Shown here: positions 5,814-7,902 of the stretch, piece after piece
Numbering within the stretch: the first letter of the stretch is position 1
Layout: every line of letters begins with the position of its first letter
Assembly: GCA_002068205.1 (NCBI GenBank)
Contig: MVZB01000152.1
Coordinates: 1-7,902, forward strand
Direction: 5' to 3'
Length of the DNA stretch: 7,902 nt
Source of the DNA: a candidate division BRC1 bacterium ADurb.BinA292
GTDB lineage: Bacteria; Sumerlaeota; Sumerlaeia; MVZB01
Made by a program: the position numbers and the translations under genes
Notes under the pieces: generated by a model
The model's input: only the letters and a program-made list of their open reading frames with translations
The model's database searches: none
Told to the model about the DNA's origin: nothing

Positions 5814-5830
5814 CCGCGCTGCAAACGCGG
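5814..5830. repeat. Hairpin CCGCG-N7-CGCGG
   Basis: A perfect 5-bp inverted repeat with a seven-base loop. Read on the minus strand it begins immediately after the candidate terminal stem of the small RNA at 5831-5940. It could mark that RNA's 3' end, though a U-tract is lacking. Confidence 0.4.
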
Positions 5831-5940
5831 CAAATCGGTCGGCTTGGGCTCCCCTGACCCACGGGCCAGAGTGAACTTACACGTTCCAATCAGCAGGGCT
5901 TGCAGTCTCCGCCGGTCGAACTCGCGCTCTTTCCGACTTG
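5831..5940 (-). ncRNA. Candidate structured small RNA or leader (speculative)
   Basis: The first base, 5940, is 6 bases past the -10 of a strong promoter-like site, where transcription would begin. The 5' end CAAGUCGG can pair along all 8 bases with CCGAUUUG (5838-5831) using one G-U wobble. That wobble is an A-C mismatch on the plus strand, so the stem works only as minus-strand RNA. Inside, CUCUGGCC-CGUG-GGUCAGGG (5871-5852) makes an 8-bp hairpin with two wobbles. I match it to no known family. It may simply be the 5' leader of the Tat-signal gene. Confidence 0.25.
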
Positions 5941-5945
5941 AGAGG

Positions 5946-5974
5946 ATGATATCCGCCTCAACAATCGTGGTCAA
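5946..5974 (-). promoter_or_regulatory. Sigma-70-like promoter facing the Tat-signal gene
   Basis: On the minus strand, TTGACC (5969-5974) and TATCAT (5946-5951) are separated by exactly 17 bases. Each hexamer matches the consensus at 5 of 6 positions. This is the best promoter match in the window. Transcription would start near 5939-5940, leaving about 260 bases before the Tat-signal ATG, an unusually long leader. Confidence 0.6.
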
Positions 5975-6072
5975 GCGTGGATGGTGCGGCCGGGATTCCC
6001 TCTGCGGGCTTCTCTCCGCCCTCTGCTTCGCGGACTCTCGGGTTTGGCCTAGGCTGCGGTGCGATTGGGGAC

Positions 6073-6078
6073 TATAAT
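6073..6078 (+). promoter_or_regulatory. -10 element before the ROK kinase gene
   Basis: A perfect TATAAT lies 83 bases before the ROK ATG. No good -35 exists at 16-18 bases upstream. TTGGCC at 6044 is 23 bases away, too far. It may need an activator, or be a chance match in otherwise GC-rich DNA. Confidence 0.4.
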
Positions 6079-6161
6079 GAGGCGCGCATGGTTGCCCGGG
6101 GCCGGTGCTGGGGGTTTTCCGGTTCACGCCGCGGATACCATTTTGCCCATGGAGAGAGTTC

Positions 6162-7160
6162 ATGACCGACCGCCCATGGAAGCTCGGGATCGATCTGGGC
6201 GGGACGAAGATCCTGGCGGCCGTGATCGGCCCGGACAACGCGATCCTCAGCCGCGCCAAGAAGAAGACCAAGGTGGAGCTGGGGGCGGAGGCCGTGCTGG
6301 AGCGAATTGCACAGACGGCGGAAGAGGCGCTCCAGCTTGCGTCGGGCTCGGCGGAGGCGATCGCCTGCGCCGGGATCGGGGCGCCCGGCCCGCTGGATCC
6401 GGAAACAGGGGTCGTTCTGGAGGCGCCCAATCTCCAGTGGAAGGAAGTCGCGCTGACGGCCTGGCTGAGCGAGCGGCTCGGGATCCCGAGCTACCTGTCA
6501 AACGATGTCAACGCCGGCACGTGGGGGGAATATGTGCTCGGCGCGGGGCAGGGCTCGCGCTCGTGCATCGGGGTGTTCGTCGGGACGGGAATCGGCGGGG
6601 GGTTGGTGATCAACGGCCAGCTTTATGACGGCGCCAGTCACATCGCGGGGGAGATCGGCCATATGTGCCTGGACCCGAACGGCCCGGTGTGCGGGTGCGG
6701 GCGGCGGGGCTGCCTGGAGGCCTTCGCGTCGCGGACGGCGATGACGCGCGACCTGTTGAATGAGAGCAAGAAACGGGATCGTGAGATCCCGGAAGTGATC
6801 GAGAAGGGGCAGTTGATCCGCTCGAAGGAATTCCGCAAGAAGTTGAGCGCCGGGGATCCGTCGTACGTCCGGGTGTTTGAAGGGGCGACCGAATGCCTGG
6901 GCCGGGGACTGGCGTCGGTGACGAATCTGCTGAACCCGGACTGCATCATCCTGGGCGGGGGCGTCGTGGAGGCGTTGGGCAGCGCGTATGTGGATCGGGT
7001 GCGCGAGGTGCTCGCCGCGCATGCGTTCCCGACGGCCGTGGGGGCGCTACGGCTGGTTCCGGCGGCGCTGGGGGACGATGCCGGCGTGCTGGGAGCCGCG
7101 CTGCTGGCGCAGATGCAGCATGAGAGGCGGCCGCGGCGCGAGCCGGCCTCGGTCAGTTGA
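6162..7160 (+). CDS. ROK-family sugar kinase (probable glucokinase)
   Basis: A 332-residue cytoplasmic kinase that would phosphorylate glucose or a related hexose with ATP. The N-terminal phosphate-binding motif is GIDLGGTK (residues 9-16). The catalytic aspartate is Asp115 in SNDVNAGTWGEY. The second glycine-rich loop is FVGTGIGGGLVINGQ (139-153). The ROK sugar-contact motif ExGH is Glu164-His167. The zinc site is His167 plus CGCGRRGC (Cys177, Cys179, Cys184), followed by LEAFAS. CIILGGGV (261-268) is the C-terminal adenosine motif. There is no N-terminal helix-turn-helix, so it is a kinase and not a NagC/XylR-type repressor. Start: the ATG at 6162 has GGAGAGAG ending 3 bases before it. An in-frame GTG at 6105 would add 19 unlike residues. 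Exact sugar (glucose, N-acetylglucosamine, fructose) cannot be set from sequence alone. Confidence 0.93.
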   Translation: MTDRPWKLGIDLGGTKILAAVIGPDNAILSRAKKKTKVELGAEAVLERIAQTAEEALQLASGSAEAIACAGIGAPGPLDPETGVVLEAPNLQWKEVALTAWLSERLGIPSYLSNDVNAGTWGEYVLGAGQGSRSCIGVFVGTGIGGGLVINGQLYDGASHIAGEIGHMCLDPNGPVCGCGRRGCLEAFASRTAMTRDLLNESKKRDREIPEVIEKGQLIRSKEFRKKLSAGDPSYVRVFEGATECLGRGLASVTNLLNPDCIILGGGVVEALGSAYVDRVREVLAAHAFPTAVGALRLVPAALGDDAGVLGAALLAQMQHERRPRREPASVS

Positions 7161-7192
7161 TCCCACATTCCATAGAACAGGAAATGGCGGCG

Positions 7193-7902
7193 ATGCGATC
7201 GACCGGACTCGGCCTGAAGAGCCTTGTGAGGCATTTGACGATGATAGCGGCGGGCGTGGGTTTCGCGATGGCGGCCGGTTGCGGGGCGAACAACGAGTCG
7301 GTCGCGATCGAGGAGGTCCGCGAGTTGCCGGCGGGGGAGCGCTGGGGGACGGCGGCGGCGAGCGACGCGGAACGGTTCGGATTCGCCCCGTCGGCGGCGA
7401 TCGCGCCGACGCCCGCGGCCGTGACGTTCAGCTATGAAGCGCCCGAGGGGTGGACGGAGCTTCCGCCCGCCGAGTTCCGTAATCCGAATTTCACGGTGAC
7501 GGGGCATCCAGAGACCGAAATCTATGTGACGCGGCTGGAAGGGACGGGCGGCGGCCTGGCGGCGAACATCAATCGCTGGCGGGGGCAGTTCGGCCTGGCG
7601 CCGCTCACCGAGGCCGAGCTGGCGGGGCTGCCGAAGATCGAGGCGGCCGGGGGCGAGGGGGTGTTCGTGAGTTTCACCGGAGAGTTTCGCGGGATGGGCG
7701 GCGCCTCGCGGGGCGAGGCGATGCTGCACGGGGTGGTGGTTGAGCGGCCGGGGGAAGCGATATTCATCAAGATGACGGGTCCGCCCGACGTCGTGCAGTC
7801 GCAGGCCGAGGCGTTCAAGGCGTTCGCCGCCTCGCTGAAACCGGTTGAAGGAACGATGGCGGCGGGGGAGGCAACGAGCGGCGCATTGACCATGCAGCTT
7901 CC
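7193..7902 (+). CDS. Lipoprotein of unknown function, 3' end beyond the window
   Basis: An open frame of 236 codons without a stop up to the window edge. The start is 7193: AGGAA ends 9 bases before it, whereas the in-frame ATG at 7184 lies on top of that site. Residues 1-29 form a signal peptide with Arg/Lys, a hydrophobic core and AAGC, with Cys30 the probable lipidated residue. A low-complexity linker (about 31-78) precedes a folded domain (about 79-217). This begins FSYEAPEGWTELPPAEFR, passes NFTVTG, ANINRWRGQFGLAPLTEAEL and FIKMTGP, and ends with a helix (AEAFKAFAASL). The pattern of strand, GW-turn, strands and final helix recalls the PsbP/DcrB/Mog1 fold. That is inference. It follows the ROK gene by 32 bases and probably shares its transcript. 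Confidence 0.82.
   Translation, partial: MRSTGLGLKSLVRHLTMIAAGVGFAMAAGCGANNESVAIEEVRELPAGERWGTAAASDAERFGFAPSAAIAPTPAAVTFSYEAPEGWTELPPAEFRNPNFTVTGHPETEIYVTRLEGTGGGLAANINRWRGQFGLAPLTEAELAGLPKIEAAGGEGVFVSFTGEFRGMGGASRGEAMLHGVVVERPGEAIFIKMTGPPDVVQSQAEAFKAFAASLKPVEGTMAAGEATSGALTMQL

Larger units (their letters stand above)
5679..6161. other. Divergent intergenic region without a convincing protein gene
   Basis: About 480 bases separate the minus-strand Tat-signal gene and the plus-strand ROK gene. Open frames cross it on both strands, but none has a ribosome site plus recognisable protein content. It holds a good minus-strand promoter-like site (5946-5974), a plus-strand TATAAT (6073-6078), several perfect hairpins (5738-5750, 5788-5805, 5814-5830), a 10-bp palindrome GTCGCGCGAC (5763-5772) and a possible minus-strand RNA (5831-5940). 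These are described separately. Confidence 0.6.

Noticed and set aside
5905..5925. tRNA T-arm-like GAGTTCGAC on the minus strand
   Set aside because: Flanking bases do not form the 5-bp T stem, and no acceptor or anticodon arm can be built around it.
5831..5940. Bacterial SRP (4.5S) RNA, suggested by ~110-nt size and a GGUCAGG segment
   Set aside because: The diagnostic apical loop with GGAA and the facing AGCAGCC strand are absent, so the likeness is limited to size and a few bases.
5675..6430. Minus-strand open frame (251 codons) across the divergent region and into the ROK gene
   Set aside because: It overlaps the start of the ROK gene antisense and spans promoters and hairpins. Its composition (Ser, Pro, Arg, Ala) shows no protein family.

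Overview
The window is high-GC bacterial chromosomal DNA from an organism with two membranes. Evidence for the outer membrane is a Tol/Ton-type proton-channel module and two predicted lipoproteins. The parA-parB pair with two parS sites is the chromosomal (Soj/Spo0J) type, which usually lies in the origin-proximal part of a chromosome. No phage, transposon, CRISPR, rRNA or tRNA signal was seen. I suspect a member of the Planctomycetota-Verrucomicrobiota-Kiritimatiellota group. That rests on the gene neighbourhood, the enlarged TatC loop and the style of the uncharacterised lipoprotein at the right end. It is a recollection-based inference, not a proof.

Layout, right to left on the minus strand. 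A promoter-like site at 5946-5974 faces left into a GC-rich structured stretch. A small protein with a twin-arginine signal follows (5328-5678). Then come tatA (4926-5177), tatC (3924-4853), a TPR lipoprotein (3239-3835), two parS sites (3190-3233), parA (2393-3181), parB (1525-2430), a TolQ/ExbB channel protein (657-1520), an ExbD/TolR protein (159-635) and the first 50 codons of a TonB/TolA-like protein (1-152). All nine genes point the same way. Spacing is tight from parA onward: parA and parB overlap by 38 bases, and gaps of 4, 21 and 6 bases follow. Promoter-like sites lie before tatA and before the TPR gene.

On the plus strand, a promoter element at 6073-6078 precedes a ROK-family sugar kinase (6162-7160, probably glucokinase-like). 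A lipoprotein of unknown function (7193 to beyond the window end) follows 32 bases later.

The minus-strand cluster joins three membrane or chromosome systems: Tat export of folded proteins, ParABS chromosome segregation, and a proton-driven TolQ-TolR-TolA or ExbB-ExbD-TonB energy-transfer complex. The parS sites sit between the TPR gene and parA, so ParB bound there could both organise the origin and control its own operon. The 480-base divergent region (5679-6161) holds the only structure not explained by proteins: opposing promoters, several perfect hairpins, and a possible ~110-nt minus-strand RNA closed by an 8-bp terminal stem. I did not find a clearly new multi-gene system. The best leads are this divergent region, the parS arrangement, and the two uncharacterised exported proteins.
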